Assembly: GCF_014649875.1 (NCBI RefSeq)
Contig: NZ_BMTW01000021.1
Coordinates: forward strand, 61,519-125,518
Direction of reading: 5' to 3'
Source: Streptomyces rubiginosohelvolus
Lineage (GTDB): Bacteria > Actinomycetota > Actinomycetes > Streptomycetales > Streptomycetaceae
Length of the DNA stretch: 64,000 bases
Translations under genes and position numbers: made by a program
In this document: piece by piece, positions 17,246-25,976 of the stretch
Layout: every line of letters begins with the position of its first letter
How positions within the stretch are numbered: position 1 is the first letter of the stretch
The notes under the pieces: model-generated
Databases searched by the model: none
The model's input: only the letters and a program-made list of their open reading frames with translations
Told to the model about the DNA's origin: nothing

Positions 17246-18247
17246 ATGACGGTCTTCACCCACCCCGGGCGGCACCGGGTCGCCGTGCTCGCCCGCGCGG
17301 TCCTGCTCCCCATCGAGCTGGGCATCGTCCACCAGCTCTTCGGCCAGGCCCGGCAGGGGGCGTCGGCGGACGGCGAGCCGCTGTACGAGGTCGCCACCTG
17401 TTCCCCCGCGCCCGGCGACGTGCGTACGGACGGCGATTTCACCGTGGCCGTCGCGCACGGGCCCGAGGCGCTGGCCGAGGCCGACACGGTGATCGTCCTG
17501 TCGTCGTACGAGGACTACGTCCAGGAGACGCCCGCGCTCCCGGCCCCGCTGGCGGAGGCGCTCGCGCTGATCCGGCCCGGGGCGCGGGTGGCGTCGATCT
17601 GCACCGGCGCGTTCGTGCTGGCATCGGCCGGGCTCCTCGACGGGCACACGGCCACAACGCACTGGCGGTACACGGAGCTGTTCGCCCGGCTCTTCCCCCG
17701 CGTCGGGCTGGACCCGGACGTGCTCTACACCGACGGGGGGTCCGTCCTGACCTCGGCGGGCTGTGCGGCCGGGATCGACCTGTGCCTGCACATGATCCGG
17801 CGCGACCACGGGACGGCCGTCGCCAACGACGTGGCCCGGCGCACGGTCGTCCCGCCCCACCGGGAGGGCGGCCAGGTGCAGTACATCCGGCGGCCGGTGC
17901 CCGCGCGGTCGGCCCCGGGGACCTCGGCCGCCCGCGACTGGGCGCTGCGGAGACTCCAGGACCCGATCACATTGGGGCAGTTGGCGGCTCGGGAGTCGAT
18001 GAGCGTACGGCACTTCACCCGGCGGTTCCGGGAGGAGGTCGGCCTGACGCCCATGGCCTGGCTGACCCGGCAACGTATCGAGCTGGCACGGGAGTTGCTG
18101 GAGGAGTCGGACACGCCCGTGGAGCAGGTGGCCGCCCGCACCGGGCTCGGCACGGCGGCCAACCTGCGTCAGCACTTCCATGCGGCGCTGGGCGTCTCGC
18201 CGAGCGCCTACCGCACCACGTTCCGGGGGCCGGGGCCCGGGGCATGA
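17246..18247 (+). CDS. GlxA family transcriptional regulator (DJ-1/PfpI + AraC domains)
   Basis: Transcription factor with an N-terminal class I amidotransferase-like (DJ-1/PfpI) sensor domain (about residues 8-190) and a C-terminal AraC double helix-turn-helix (about 225-325). The nucleophile-elbow region reads VASICTGAFVLASAGLLDGH; ARESMSVRHFTRRFREEVG and EQVAARTGLGTAANLRQHF are the two DNA-binding helices. AAGGA at 17233-17237 selects ATG 17246 (MTVFTHPGRH). It is divergent from the MFS gene and likely regulates it. Its stop lies 7 bp from that of the convergent aldehyde dehydrogenase gene. Confidence 0.94.
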   Translation: MTVFTHPGRHRVAVLARAVLLPIELGIVHQLFGQARQGASADGEPLYEVATCSPAPGDVRTDGDFTVAVAHGPEALAEADTVIVLSSYEDYVQETPALPAPLAEALALIRPGARVASICTGAFVLASAGLLDGHTATTHWRYTELFARLFPRVGLDPDVLYTDGGSVLTSAGCAAGIDLCLHMIRRDHGTAVANDVARRTVVPPHREGGQVQYIRRPVPARSAPGTSAARDWALRRLQDPITLGQLAARESMSVRHFTRRFREEVGLTPMAWLTRQRIELARELLEESDTPVEQVAARTGLGTAANLRQHFHAALGVSPSAYRTTFRGPGPGA

Positions 18248-18254
18248 CGGCCCG

Positions 18255-19712
18255 TCAGTAGGGAAAGACCGACCGGCCGTGCTGGATCGACATCCACCGC
18301 TGCGTGGTGAACGCCTCCACCACCGCCTCGCCGTTCAGCCGCCCCACCCCGGACGTCTTCTCACCGCCGAACGCGACCAGCGGATCGTCCTGCACGGTGG
18401 AGTCGTTGACGTGGAACATGCCGCTGACGATGCGCTGGGCGAACTGCACACCGCGCTCCGCGTCCCGGGTGTGGACCGCGCCGCTGAGACCGTACGGGCC
18501 CTCGTTGACGATCCGTACGGCTTCCTCCTCGCCGTCGAACGTCATCAGCAGGGCCACCGGGCCGAGGATCTCCTGCGTCAGCAGCGGGGAGTCCTCCGCG
18601 AGGCCGGTGAGGACGGTCGGCGCGACGACGTTGCCGACGGTCCGGCCCCGGACGAGGGCCGTCGCGCCGTCCGCGACCGCCCGGTCCACCAGGTCGTCCA
18701 GCGCGTCGGCCTGGAAGGCGTTGATGACCGGCCCGATCCGGGTCTCCGGGTCCCTCGGATCGCCGGCCTTGAGCGCGGCCACCTCGGCGGTGAACTTCGC
18801 CGTGAACTCCTCCGCCACCGACCGGTCCACCAGGATCCGGTTGGCCGCCATGCTGACCTGCCCCTGGTGCAGGAAGCGGCTGAAGACGGCGGACCGGACC
18901 GCGTAGTCGATGTCGGCGTCCTCCAGCACCACCAGGGCGCTGTTCCCGCTCAGTTCGAGGATGGTCCGCTTGAAGGCGCCGGCCGCCGTGGCGGCGATGT
19001 GCCGGCCGACCCGGTCGGAGCCGGTGAACGAGATCACCTTGGGCACGGGGTGCTCGATGAACGCGTCGCCGATCTCGGCGCTGTCGGTGATCACCACGTT
19101 GAGCAGCCCCGCCGGAAGTCCGGCGTCCTCGAATATCTTCGCTATCAGACCGCCGCCGACCACGGGCGCGTTCTGGTGGGGTTTCACGACGACCGCGTTG
19201 CCGAGTGCCAGGGCGGGTGCGACGGACTTCATCGTCACCAGGAAAGGGAAGTTGAAGGCGCTGATGACCCCGACGACGCCGACGGGCAGCCGGTAGAGCC
19301 GGTTCTCCCGGCCGTCCCCCACGGCGGGCAGCAGCCGCCCGGTGGGCCGCAGCGCCTGGCGGATCGCCTCGCGCAGGAACTCGGTGGCACTGTCGACCTC
19401 GTACCGTGCGCGCGGCCGGGTGCCGCCCAGTTCGTCGGTGATCGCCTCGGCGATCTCCTCGGCGCGCTCGCCGGTGATGCGGAGCGCGCGTTCGAGGACG
19501 GCGCGCCGCTCGTACGGGTTGACCCCGGCCCATTCCTGCTGCGCCCGCTCGGCGGCCCGGTAGGCCCGGTCGACCTCCAGCGCGGTGGCCACGGTGACGG
19601 CGGCGAGTTTCTCACCGTTGTAGGGATTGAAATCGATGATGTCCCACGAGCCGCTGCCGATCAGCCACTCGCCGTCGATGTACTGGTGGGCCAGTTCATG
19701 GAAGAAGGACAT
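18255..19712 (-). CDS. aldehyde dehydrogenase family protein lacking the catalytic cysteine
   Basis: Member of the NAD(P)-dependent aldehyde dehydrogenase superfamily, close to benzaldehyde/vanillin dehydrogenases (485 residues). The general-base glutamate (E253 in ILELSGN), the nucleotide-binding VISFTGSDRVGR and the substrate stretch FNFPF are present. The position that is normally the catalytic cysteine in the HQGQxCMAANR motif reads Ser (S287, codon AGC at 18852-18854). The Gly-rich ELGGN is also changed to ELSGN. If the read is right, dehydrogenase activity should be lost or strongly reduced. No other sign of decay is seen: the frame is open along the full length. Confidence 0.93.
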   Translation of the reverse strand: MSFFHELAHQYIDGEWLIGSGSWDIIDFNPYNGEKLAAVTVATALEVDRAYRAAERAQQEWAGVNPYERRAVLERALRITGERAEEIAEAITDELGGTRPRARYEVDSATEFLREAIRQALRPTGRLLPAVGDGRENRLYRLPVGVVGVISAFNFPFLVTMKSVAPALALGNAVVVKPHQNAPVVGGGLIAKIFEDAGLPAGLLNVVITDSAEIGDAFIEHPVPKVISFTGSDRVGRHIAATAAGAFKRTILELSGNSALVVLEDADIDYAVRSAVFSRFLHQGQVSMAANRILVDRSVAEEFTAKFTAEVAALKAGDPRDPETRIGPVINAFQADALDDLVDRAVADGATALVRGRTVGNVVAPTVLTGLAEDSPLLTQEILGPVALLMTFDGEEEAVRIVNEGPYGLSGAVHTRDAERGVQFAQRIVSGMFHVNDSTVQDDPLVAFGGEKTSGVGRLNGEAVVEAFTTQRWMSIQHGRSVFPY

Positions 19713-19770
19713 GCAATCCCTTACTGCAGGCGTTCGCAGACTCCTGATGCGACGTCATCGTAACGAGAAT

Positions 19771-20634
19771 TTACGTCAGTTGGAGTAGTCCGCGCAGAAG
19801 ATCCCGGCTCTCTTCCGGAGCCGGACTCTCCTGGGCGAGGCCCGCCATCGCCTTTTCGTACTGCGCGACTTCCTCGGGCTTGTCCAGATAGAGCGCGCTC
19901 GTCAGCTGCTCCAAATAGACAATGTCCGACAGATCGGATTCCGGAAAACGCAGCATCGTGAATGAGCCGCTCTCGCCCGCATGACCGCCGTGACTGAAGG
20001 GCATGACCTGAAGCGTGATGTTCGGCTGCTCCGACATATCGATCAGATGCCGCAATTGGGCGCGCATGACCTCGCGTTCGCCGTACGGGCGGCGGAGCGC
20101 CGCCTCGTCGAGCACGGCGTGGAACGTCGGGGCGCGCTCCGAGACGAGGGCCTTCTGACGCTCCAGGCGCAGGGCGACGCGGCGGTCGATCTCGGCGGGC
20201 GAGGCTCCGCGCATCCCGCGCGAGACGACGGCGTGGGCGTACGCCTCGGTCTGCAACAGCCCGTGCACGAACTGGACTTCATAGATACGGATGAGGGAGG
20301 CGGCGCCCTCCAGACCGATGTACGTCTGGAACCAGCCGGGCAGGACATCACCGTAACTGTGCCACCAGCCCGCCACGTTGGCCTCGCGGGCGAGACCGAG
20401 CAGGGAGTCGCGCTCCGCCTCGTCGGCCACCCCGTAGAGCGTGAGCAGGTCCTCGACGTCCCTGGCCTTGAAGCTCACCCGTCCCAACTCCATGCGGCTG
20501 ATCTTCGATTCGGAGGCCCGGATCGAGTAGCCGGCCGCCTCACGGGTGATACCGCGCGACTCCCGCAGTCTCCTGAGCTGAGAGCCCAGGAGGATGCGCC
20601 GCACCACCGATCCACTCGACTCGCCTGCCGACAC
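19771..20634 (-). CDS. XRE-family regulator with DUF5753 ligand domain (WhiJ/Abb-like)
   Basis: Helix-turn-helix regulator typical of Streptomyces. Residues from about 15 to 70 form the HTH (LRRLRESRGITREAAGYS, then SESKISRMELGRVSF); the rest is DUF5753, recognisable by WFQTYIGLEGAASLIRIYE and by the C-terminal YLEQLTSALYLD. The start GTG 20634 (VSAGESSGSVVRRILLG) is chosen because GGGGAGGG lies 8 nt upstream; the ATG at 20652 overlaps that ribosome site. It forms the usual trio with the neighbouring HATPase gene and the DUF397 gene, whose family members act together in development and antibiotic control. Confidence 0.93.
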   Translation of the reverse strand: MSAGESSGSVVRRILLGSQLRRLRESRGITREAAGYSIRASESKISRMELGRVSFKARDVEDLLTLYGVADEAERDSLLGLAREANVAGWWHSYGDVLPGWFQTYIGLEGAASLIRIYEVQFVHGLLQTEAYAHAVVSRGMRGASPAEIDRRVALRLERQKALVSERAPTFHAVLDEAALRRPYGEREVMRAQLRHLIDMSEQPNITLQVMPFSHGGHAGESGSFTMLRFPESDLSDIVYLEQLTSALYLDKPEEVAQYEKAMAGLAQESPAPEESRDLLRGLLQLT

Positions 20635-20970
20635 TGGTCCGACCCTCCCCATCGCTCACCCTGGCACCGGAGCCCCCCGGAACCCCGACTGCCGGATTCT
20701 GCCACCAAAACGCTTCAGCCCGTACTCATTCGATTACGGAAATGGGAAGACGTCCGGAAAGCTCCGAAACTGACCCCGGGAAGAAATGCCCCGTAACCAC
20801 CACGGTATCGGGCAGGTCCGGCGCGTGCACGTGCATCTGCCCTTGCATCTGCTGTGCGCATTCGGAACCATGGTCCCCGCGCACCTGCGTGCTCGTGTTG
20901 TGCCGCTGTACCCCCCGCAGTACCGCTACAGGCAGTGCCGCTACAGCCGCGAATCCCGGGAGTGCCTCGT
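20635..20970. promoter_or_regulatory. divergent promoter region of the XRE and HATPase genes
   Basis: A 336-bp gap without a convincing gene. It is less GC-rich near 20700-20760. It carries the 27-bp element at 20822-20848 that recurs in front of the DUF397 gene, and a direct repeat of TGCATCTGC at 20832-20840 and 20844-20852. Short open frames across it lack a credible ribosome site. Confidence 0.6.
20822..20848 (+). promoter_or_regulatory. 27-bp shared element, copy 1
   Basis: Starts CGCGTGCACGTGCATCTGC and ends TGCAT. The same 27 bp, with two differences, lies inverted at 21846-21872 beside the DUF397 gene. The core TGCACGTGCA is a perfect palindrome. It is a candidate binding site for the adjacent XRE regulator. 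Confidence 0.65.
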
Positions 20971-21489
20971 ATGGGGACGAATGGATCGACGATGCTCGAG
21001 CCGTTACGGCAGGGGCTTCCCCCCACCGACCCCTCAGGGGTTGCCGGATCGGCCTCGTGCGCTCTGCCCGCGCGTTACGAAGCGGTCGGCGGGGCGCGGA
21101 AGTTCACCCGGACCACGCTGGAGCGGTGGGAGCTGGACGAACGGTTCGACGATGTCGCCCTGGTGGTGTCCGAACTCGTCACCAACGCCCTGCGCCACGC
21201 GCTGCCGGCCGATCCGCCCCGGGAGTTCCAGGACCCGCCGGTGCGGCTCCATCTGATGCGGTGGACCTCGCGGCTGGTGTGCGCGGTGCGCGATCCCAGC
21301 CGGGAGAGCCCGGTGGCGGGCGAGGCGGCGGATTCCGCCGAATCGGGCCGTGGACTGTTCCTGGTGGAATGCGTCAGCGACAGCTGGGGCTGGCACCCCT
21401 CTCCCGTACCGCTCGGAGAACTGCCTTCCGGACCGCTGTACGGCAAGGTCGTCTGGGCCCTTTTCCGGCTGCCGGAAAAGACGAAGTAG
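20971..21489 (+). CDS. ATP-binding protein (HATPase_c, anti-sigma-factor-like)
   Basis: Small (172-residue) GHKL-fold protein related to RsbW/SpoIIAB-type anti-sigma kinases. The N box is LVVSELVTNALRHAL near residue 65. The later G-box region is shortened to SGRGLFLVECVSDSWGW near residue 125, as in the many Streptomyces paralogues. The start ATG 20971 (MGTNGSTMLEPL) follows GGGAG. It is divergent from the XRE gene and convergent with the DUF397 gene, completing the trio often duplicated in Streptomyces. Partner sigma factor, if any, is unknown. Confidence 0.9.
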   Translation: MGTNGSTMLEPLRQGLPPTDPSGVAGSASCALPARYEAVGGARKFTRTTLERWELDERFDDVALVVSELVTNALRHALPADPPREFQDPPVRLHLMRWTSRLVCAVRDPSRESPVAGEAADSAESGRGLFLVECVSDSWGWHPSPVPLGELPSGPLYGKVVWALFRLPEKTK

Positions 21490-21503
21490 GGCTCACGGAA
21501 GCC

Positions 21504-21533
21504 CCGGTCCGGTCCCTCGGGGGCCGGACCCGG
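21504..21533. terminator. hairpin between the HATPase and DUF397 genes
   Basis: GGTCCGG (21506-21512) pairs with CCGGACC (21524-21530), extended by flanking CC/GG pairs with one bulge. It lies between two convergent genes and can serve both. Confidence 0.55.
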
Positions 21534-21535
21534 CG

Positions 21536-21778
21536 TCAGGCGCCTGCCGCGAGATGGTCGAACTCGCCGTCCTTGACGCCCAGCAGCAACGCCTCGATCT
21601 CCGCGGGCGTATAGACGAGGGCGGGCCCGTCGGGGTGACGGGAGTTCCGCATCGCCACATTCCCTCCGGGCAGCCGCGCGAACTCCACGCAGGATCCCTG
21701 GGAGTTGCTGTGCCTGCTCTTCTGCCAGACGACTCCGCGAAGCTCTGTGGCCGCCATGCCGTTGTACACGTGGTGCAC
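21536..21778 (-). CDS. DUF397 domain-containing protein
   Basis: Small acidic protein (80 residues) of the DUF397 family, whose genes nearly always neighbour XRE/DUF5753 regulators in actinomycetes. Typical features are VVWQKSRHSNSQGSCVEFA at about residue 16 and RNSRHPDGPALVYTPAEIEALL near the middle. The ribosome site GGGGAG followed by 6 nt selects GTG 21778 (VHHVYNGMAATE) rather than a TTG 21 bp upstream. A partner role for the XRE protein is known for related pairs; here it is inferred from gene order. Confidence 0.9.
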   Translation of the reverse strand: MHHVYNGMAATELRGVVWQKSRHSNSQGSCVEFARLPGGNVAMRNSRHPDGPALVYTPAEIEALLLGVKDGEFDHLAAGA

Positions 21779-21845
21779 AGGACGCTCCCCGAGTTGCAAG
21801 GTGCAAGTGTCAACTAGCTCGGATCATAGCTCTGTTCATATGCCA

Positions 21846-21872
21846 ATGCATGAGCAGATGCACGTGCACGCG
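21846..21872 (-). promoter_or_regulatory. 27-bp shared element, copy 2
   Basis: Read on the minus strand it begins CGCGTGCACGTGCATCTGC and ends TGCAT, matching 25 of 27 positions of 20822-20848. It lies about 68 bp upstream of the DUF397 start and 127 bp before the divergent lipoprotein gene. Confidence 0.65.
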
Positions 21873-21998
21873 GGGTGTTCCTTTGATTACAAGACGAACG
21901 GCGCGCCTATTTCGCTCCCGCTTACCGGAGTTGATCCGTGTGGACCTTGGTAACGTGGCGCGGTCTTTCGACCGGAAAACAGCAAGGGGGAACTCCAC

Positions 21999-22514
21999 GT
22001 GACCAGGTCTCTACGCACCGGCGCCGTCGCGGTGGCCGCTCTGGCCGCATCGTTCGCGCTGACCGCCTGTGGCAGCGACGACCCGAAGAAGGATTCCGGC
22101 GCGGACACGCCGGCGAGCGCGACGCCCGGCGCCGGTGGCGGCGAGGACTCCGGGGAGTCCGGCGGGAGCGCCGTCGACGCCGCCGCACTGGAGGGCACCT
22201 GGGCGGGGCTGACGGACGGCAAGAACGTCAGCGTGTCGATCGCCTCCCGCAAGGTCGCCCTCGTCGCCGACCAGTCCGTGTGCCAGGGCGATGTGAAGGA
22301 CATGGGCGGCGAGCCGATGCTCGCGCTGAAGTGCACCGACGGCGGCACCGACCGCACGATGGGCGCGATCGACTCCGTCGACGGCTCGAAGCTGGTCGTC
22401 TCGTGGGACGGCGGCGCCAAGGACACCCTCGCCAAGGCGGACCCGGGCAAGCTGCCGAGCAGCATGCCCTCGCTCCCCGACCTGCCGGACCTGCCCGAGA
22501 TCCCCGCGCCGTAA
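21999..22514 (+). CDS. secreted lipoprotein of unknown function
   Basis: The 171-residue product begins with a lipoprotein signal ending in the lipobox LTAC (Cys near residue 24), followed by a Ser/Asp/Gly-rich linker and a compact domain of about 110 residues (EGTWAGLTDGKNVSVSIASR, then VLxxxDQSVCQGDVKDMGG-like strands, with two further cysteines that may pair). The C terminus is Pro/Leu-rich (LPDLPDLPEIPAP). AAGGGGGAA precedes GTG 21999. I recognise no family. It is divergent from DUF397 and convergent with the FUSC gene. Confidence 0.82.
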   Translation: MTRSLRTGAVAVAALAASFALTACGSDDPKKDSGADTPASATPGAGGGEDSGESGGSAVDAAALEGTWAGLTDGKNVSVSIASRKVALVADQSVCQGDVKDMGGEPMLALKCTDGGTDRTMGAIDSVDGSKLVVSWDGGAKDTLAKADPGKLPSSMPSLPDLPDLPEIPAP

Positions 22515-22570
22515 GGCCACCGCGGCCCGCGCCGTAAAGCCACGCGCCGTGAGGCCGCCGCCGCGGGCGC

Positions 22571-24697
22571 TCAGCTGTCGGCGAGGACGCTGCTGACGCG
22601 GGTGGAGCCGCCGCGCTCGTCCAGGGCGCGGGTGAACTCCTCCAGCGCGTCCAGCAACAGCGCCGCGCCCCGGCGCACCACCGGGTCGCCGACCGGTGTC
22701 GTGCCGTCGTCCGTCGGGGTGGGCATGTCCCAGTGGGCCACCGCGTCCACCACCGGCTGCCAGTCGGGCAGCCGCCGCTCCCGTACGGCCTTGGCGCCCT
22801 TCTCGGTGGCCCGGCGCAGCGCCTCGGCCAACTGGGCCGCGCCGGGCACCGGGTCGGCCGACCGGGCCGGCAGATGGGCCTCCAGGACCATCGCGGACCG
22901 GCCCAGCTGGGCCAGCGCGTGCTGGGCGTCGGTGGCGGCGGCCCGGGAGATGCCCCGGTGGCGTACGGGTTCGTGCTGGGCGGTCGCCAGCGCCTCCTGC
23001 CACGCGACACGGGCCTCCCGGGTGGCGATCAGCGCGTCCCGGACGTCCTCGTCGTCCCGGGACGCGGGGTCGGCGTACCGGTCGACGACCGTGGCCGCGT
23101 ACCGGCCGTCCGCCACCAGCCACTCGGCCAGCCGGTTGCGCAGCCGCGGGGTCTCCCAGGCCGGGTAGAGGGCGTACGCGGCCATCGCGAGGAGTCCGCC
23201 GACGAGGGTCAGCACGATGCGTTCGGTGACGGTCTGGGACCAGTCGTCGCCGGCCATGCCGAGCAGGAAGACCACGTACGCGGCGACGCAGACCTGGCCG
23301 ACGGCGTAGCCGGTGCCCATCAGCAGGTACATCAGCCCGGCGCAGATCACCGCGAGGAGCGCGGAGAGCCGGGCGTCGGGGTGGGCGGTCTGCACGATCG
23401 CGGTGGCGAGCCCGACCCCGACCAGGGTGCCGCCGAAGCGTCCGGCGGAGCGGGCGTACGTCTGCGAGAAGTCGGGCCGCATCACCATGACGGCGGTCAT
23501 CGGCGCCCAGTAGCCGTGGCCGAGCGGCACCGCCTCGCCCACGAAGTAGCCGGAGACGGCGACCACCGCGACCCGGATCGCGTGGCGCAGGATCGGTGAG
23601 CCGTGGTGCATCTCGCGGCGCATCGCGGCCAGCACCACCGGGACCAGCTTCAGCAGCGAGGGCCGGTGCCGGGTGTCCGGGGCGAGGTCCGTGGGGATCC
23701 CGCTGTCGGTCCCGGTGCCCTCCGCGATCTCCAGGACGTCGTCGAGCAGGGCCGAGAGCCGGTCGGCGGCGCGGCGGGCGGGACCGACGAGGATCACGTC
23801 GTTGTCGGGGGTCTTCAGGACGCCCAGGTCGGTGGCGGAGAGGTGGACGGGTTCGCCGTACCGGACGGCCCGCGCGGCGGCGTCCAGGACCGATCCGGCC
23901 GCGCCCAGCAGCTCGTTCACCCAGAGCCGCTCCAGGCCGTCGCCGGGCACCCCCATCGCCGGGTCCGCCAGCGAGGCCAGCACCGGGCGCAGCCGCTCGG
24001 CCACCCCCCGGGCCCCGCGCAGCTCGGCGGGGCGGCGGCGGGCCTCGCGCGGGGTGACGGCGGCGGCGCTGCGGGCGGTCATCAGGGGCAGCGGGTCGAA
24101 GGGGACGACCGGGTCGTGGCGCAGCCGGCGGGCGTAGTCGGCCTCGGCGGCCAGGGCGTCGGCGAGCGCGTCGCGCTGGGCGCCCCATCTGCGGACCGGG
24201 AAGAGCACGATGAGCGCGGCCTGCACGAGGCCGCCGACGGCGATCATCCCCGCGTGGGCGGCGGCGTCCACGACCGAGGTGGGCAGGGTGATGGTCACCA
24301 GCATGATCGCGACGTTGGACGCGGCGATGATGCCCGCCGTGGGACCCGCCGCCCAGGCGAGCCCGGCGAGGAAGGTCCAGAGGCCGAGCAGGCAGAGGAA
24401 GAGCACGACGTGCGCGCCGCTGACGTACCCGACGAACGTCGAGACGGCGAGGCTCGCCCCGGAGACCAGGGCGAGGACGGGTCGCGGGCGCCAGCTGCGC
24501 TGGAAGGTGGCGATGGCCGCCTGGAACGCGCCGAACGCGGAGCTCGCCGCGATCTCCGGACCGAACAGCACGAGGCTGACGCCGACGACGAGGGCGAGGC
24601 CGGCCGCACCGCGCAGCGCGATGAGGGGTTCCAGTTTCTGCCGCTCGATCTCCAGCCCCGAGCGGGCGGTCTCCTTCAGCGCCCGGAGCCAGCTCAT
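22571..24697 (-). CDS. FUSC family membrane protein (aromatic acid exporter-like)
   Basis: Large (708-residue) membrane protein with two hydrophobic blocks, each of about five to six segments (residues 28-170 and about 370-520), separated and followed by long soluble parts. This is the layout of the FUSC/AaeB/YccS family of putative aromatic-acid exporters. YFVGEAVPLGHGYWAPMTAV opens the second block and matches the family. The gene is transcribed alone. The substrate is unknown. Confidence 0.87.
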   Translation of the reverse strand: MSWLRALKETARSGLEIERQKLEPLIALRGAAGLALVVGVSLVLFGPEIAASSAFGAFQAAIATFQRSWRPRPVLALVSGASLAVSTFVGYVSGAHVVLFLCLLGLWTFLAGLAWAAGPTAGIIAASNVAIMLVTITLPTSVVDAAAHAGMIAVGGLVQAALIVLFPVRRWGAQRDALADALAAEADYARRLRHDPVVPFDPLPLMTARSAAAVTPREARRRPAELRGARGVAERLRPVLASLADPAMGVPGDGLERLWVNELLGAAGSVLDAAARAVRYGEPVHLSATDLGVLKTPDNDVILVGPARRAADRLSALLDDVLEIAEGTGTDSGIPTDLAPDTRHRPSLLKLVPVVLAAMRREMHHGSPILRHAIRVAVVAVSGYFVGEAVPLGHGYWAPMTAVMVMRPDFSQTYARSAGRFGGTLVGVGLATAIVQTAHPDARLSALLAVICAGLMYLLMGTGYAVGQVCVAAYVVFLLGMAGDDWSQTVTERIVLTLVGGLLAMAAYALYPAWETPRLRNRLAEWLVADGRYAATVVDRYADPASRDDEDVRDALIATREARVAWQEALATAQHEPVRHRGISRAAATDAQHALAQLGRSAMVLEAHLPARSADPVPGAAQLAEALRRATEKGAKAVRERRLPDWQPVVDAVAHWDMPTPTDDGTTPVGDPVVRRGAALLLDALEEFTRALDERGGSTRVSSVLADS

Positions 24698-24735
24698 GGG
24701 CCGAGCCTAACGGTGCAATCCTGGACAAGCCCGAC

Positions 24736-25914
24736 TTACGCCGTGATTTCTCCGTCGGGTCGGTGGGATCCGCCGCCCGTGCGGGCCCGGTCGGCGGCCT
24801 CGGTGCCGTGCGTCCAGCCCGCCAGATCGGAGACCCCGCGGAGCCGGGTGGTCGTGGTCCTCGGGAACATCCGCTCGGCGGTGTCGGTGACCGCGACGTC
24901 CCGGGCGGCGAGGACGGGGAGCAGTCCGCCGCCTGCTCCTGTCGCGCCGGCACCGGTGTCCGCCTCCGCCGTGATCCGCTCGGCGTCGGCGGTCAGCCGC
25001 CGGCCGAGGCGCTGGGCGTACCCCATCCAGAACGCCTGCCGGAAGGTCTTGGTCCGCTTACGGCCTCCGGCGCGCTGTCCGGCCTCCGCCCGGGTCATCG
25101 CCGTCGTCCCCTGGACGAGCAGCGAGGTGAACAGCAGCTCCACCGCCTCCAGGTCCGGTTCGAAGCCGACGACGGTGGAGAAGGCCAGGTCCTCGTTCCA
25201 CACGGCCCGGCAGCGGTTCGCGGAGGCGACGGCGTCCAGCAGGACCGCCTTGGCGCTCTCGTACGGGGGCTCCACCCCGATCCGGCAGGCTCCCGGGGTC
25301 TCGCGGCTCTGCGTCCGGGCGGCGAGGAGGGCCTCGTCGATGGTGTGCCGGGCCATCAGCTCCTGCGCCTTGGTGGTCAGCGCCTCGGCCTCCTCCGGGA
25401 AGCCGGTCGCCTCGGCCTTCGCCAGCAGCGCCCGGATACGGGTGAGCATGCGGGGCTCGTCGGCGGCGGGCGGGCGGTGCAGGTGGTCGGCGGCGGCGCC
25501 GGGCGGCGGTCCCACGGGCTCGATGGCGGGCAGCCGCAGCAGCACCCGGTAGAGCTCCAGCAGATCGGCGGCGTAACTGAACCGGTCGGGCCGGTTGCGC
25601 TCCACGGGCGGCGGAAGCTCGGCGAGCTGCTGCCGCCACCGGGGCGGCAGCTCCGCGTACCGGGCCGTCTCTGCGGCGATCAGGGTCCCGGCCAGCGCCG
25701 CCCGCCGCTCGTCCAGCTCGCGGCGGACGAACCGGACCAGGTCGGCGGGGTGCCAGCCGCGCTCCCAGGCCCGGCCCACGAACTCCTCGCCACGCCGGTG
25801 CGCCTCGTCGTCGGCGTCCGGGGCGGCGGCGAGCAGGGAAGCACCGGTGTCCAGGGCGGCGTCGCCCTCCGCGTAGAGGGCCGCCGCGCACGCCCGGTCG
25901 ATCACGGATTCCAT
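24736..25914 (-). CDS. DUF2786 domain-containing protein
   Basis: Soluble 392-residue protein. The DUF2786 region is in the middle (RIRALLAKAEATGFPEEAEA, then TTKAQELMARHTIDEALL), followed by a DUF7168-like part with FWMGYAQRLGRRL. Homologues are common in actinomycetes and phages; their function is unknown. The start ATG 25914 (MESVIDRACAAALYAEGD) is chosen because the sequence upstream of it belongs to the divergent polymerase gene. Only 62 bp separate the two start codons. Confidence 0.85.
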   Translation of the reverse strand: MESVIDRACAAALYAEGDAALDTGASLLAAAPDADDEAHRRGEEFVGRAWERGWHPADLVRFVRRELDERRAALAGTLIAAETARYAELPPRWRQQLAELPPPVERNRPDRFSYAADLLELYRVLLRLPAIEPVGPPPGAAADHLHRPPAADEPRMLTRIRALLAKAEATGFPEEAEALTTKAQELMARHTIDEALLAARTQSRETPGACRIGVEPPYESAKAVLLDAVASANRCRAVWNEDLAFSTVVGFEPDLEAVELLFTSLLVQGTTAMTRAEAGQRAGGRKRTKTFRQAFWMGYAQRLGRRLTADAERITAEADTGAGATGAGGGLLPVLAARDVAVTDTAERMFPRTTTTRLRGVSDLAGWTHGTEAADRARTGGGSHRPDGEITA

Positions 25915-25976
25915 CCGGCCAAGGGTAGGCGCGCGGCTCCCGGGCGTTGTCAGTGGCGGGTGCCAGACTCGCACCC

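Noticed and set aside
21785..21813. TTGACA at 21808-21813 (minus strand) as a promoter -35 for DUF397
   Set aside because: No acceptable -10 hexamer lies 16-18 bp downstream, so I did not call a promoter.
22011..24953. 980-residue minus-strand frame across the lipoprotein and FUSC genes
   Set aside because: It runs through both genes in other frames; composition is Arg/Pro/Gly-rich without domains, and the real frames have lipobox and membrane segments.
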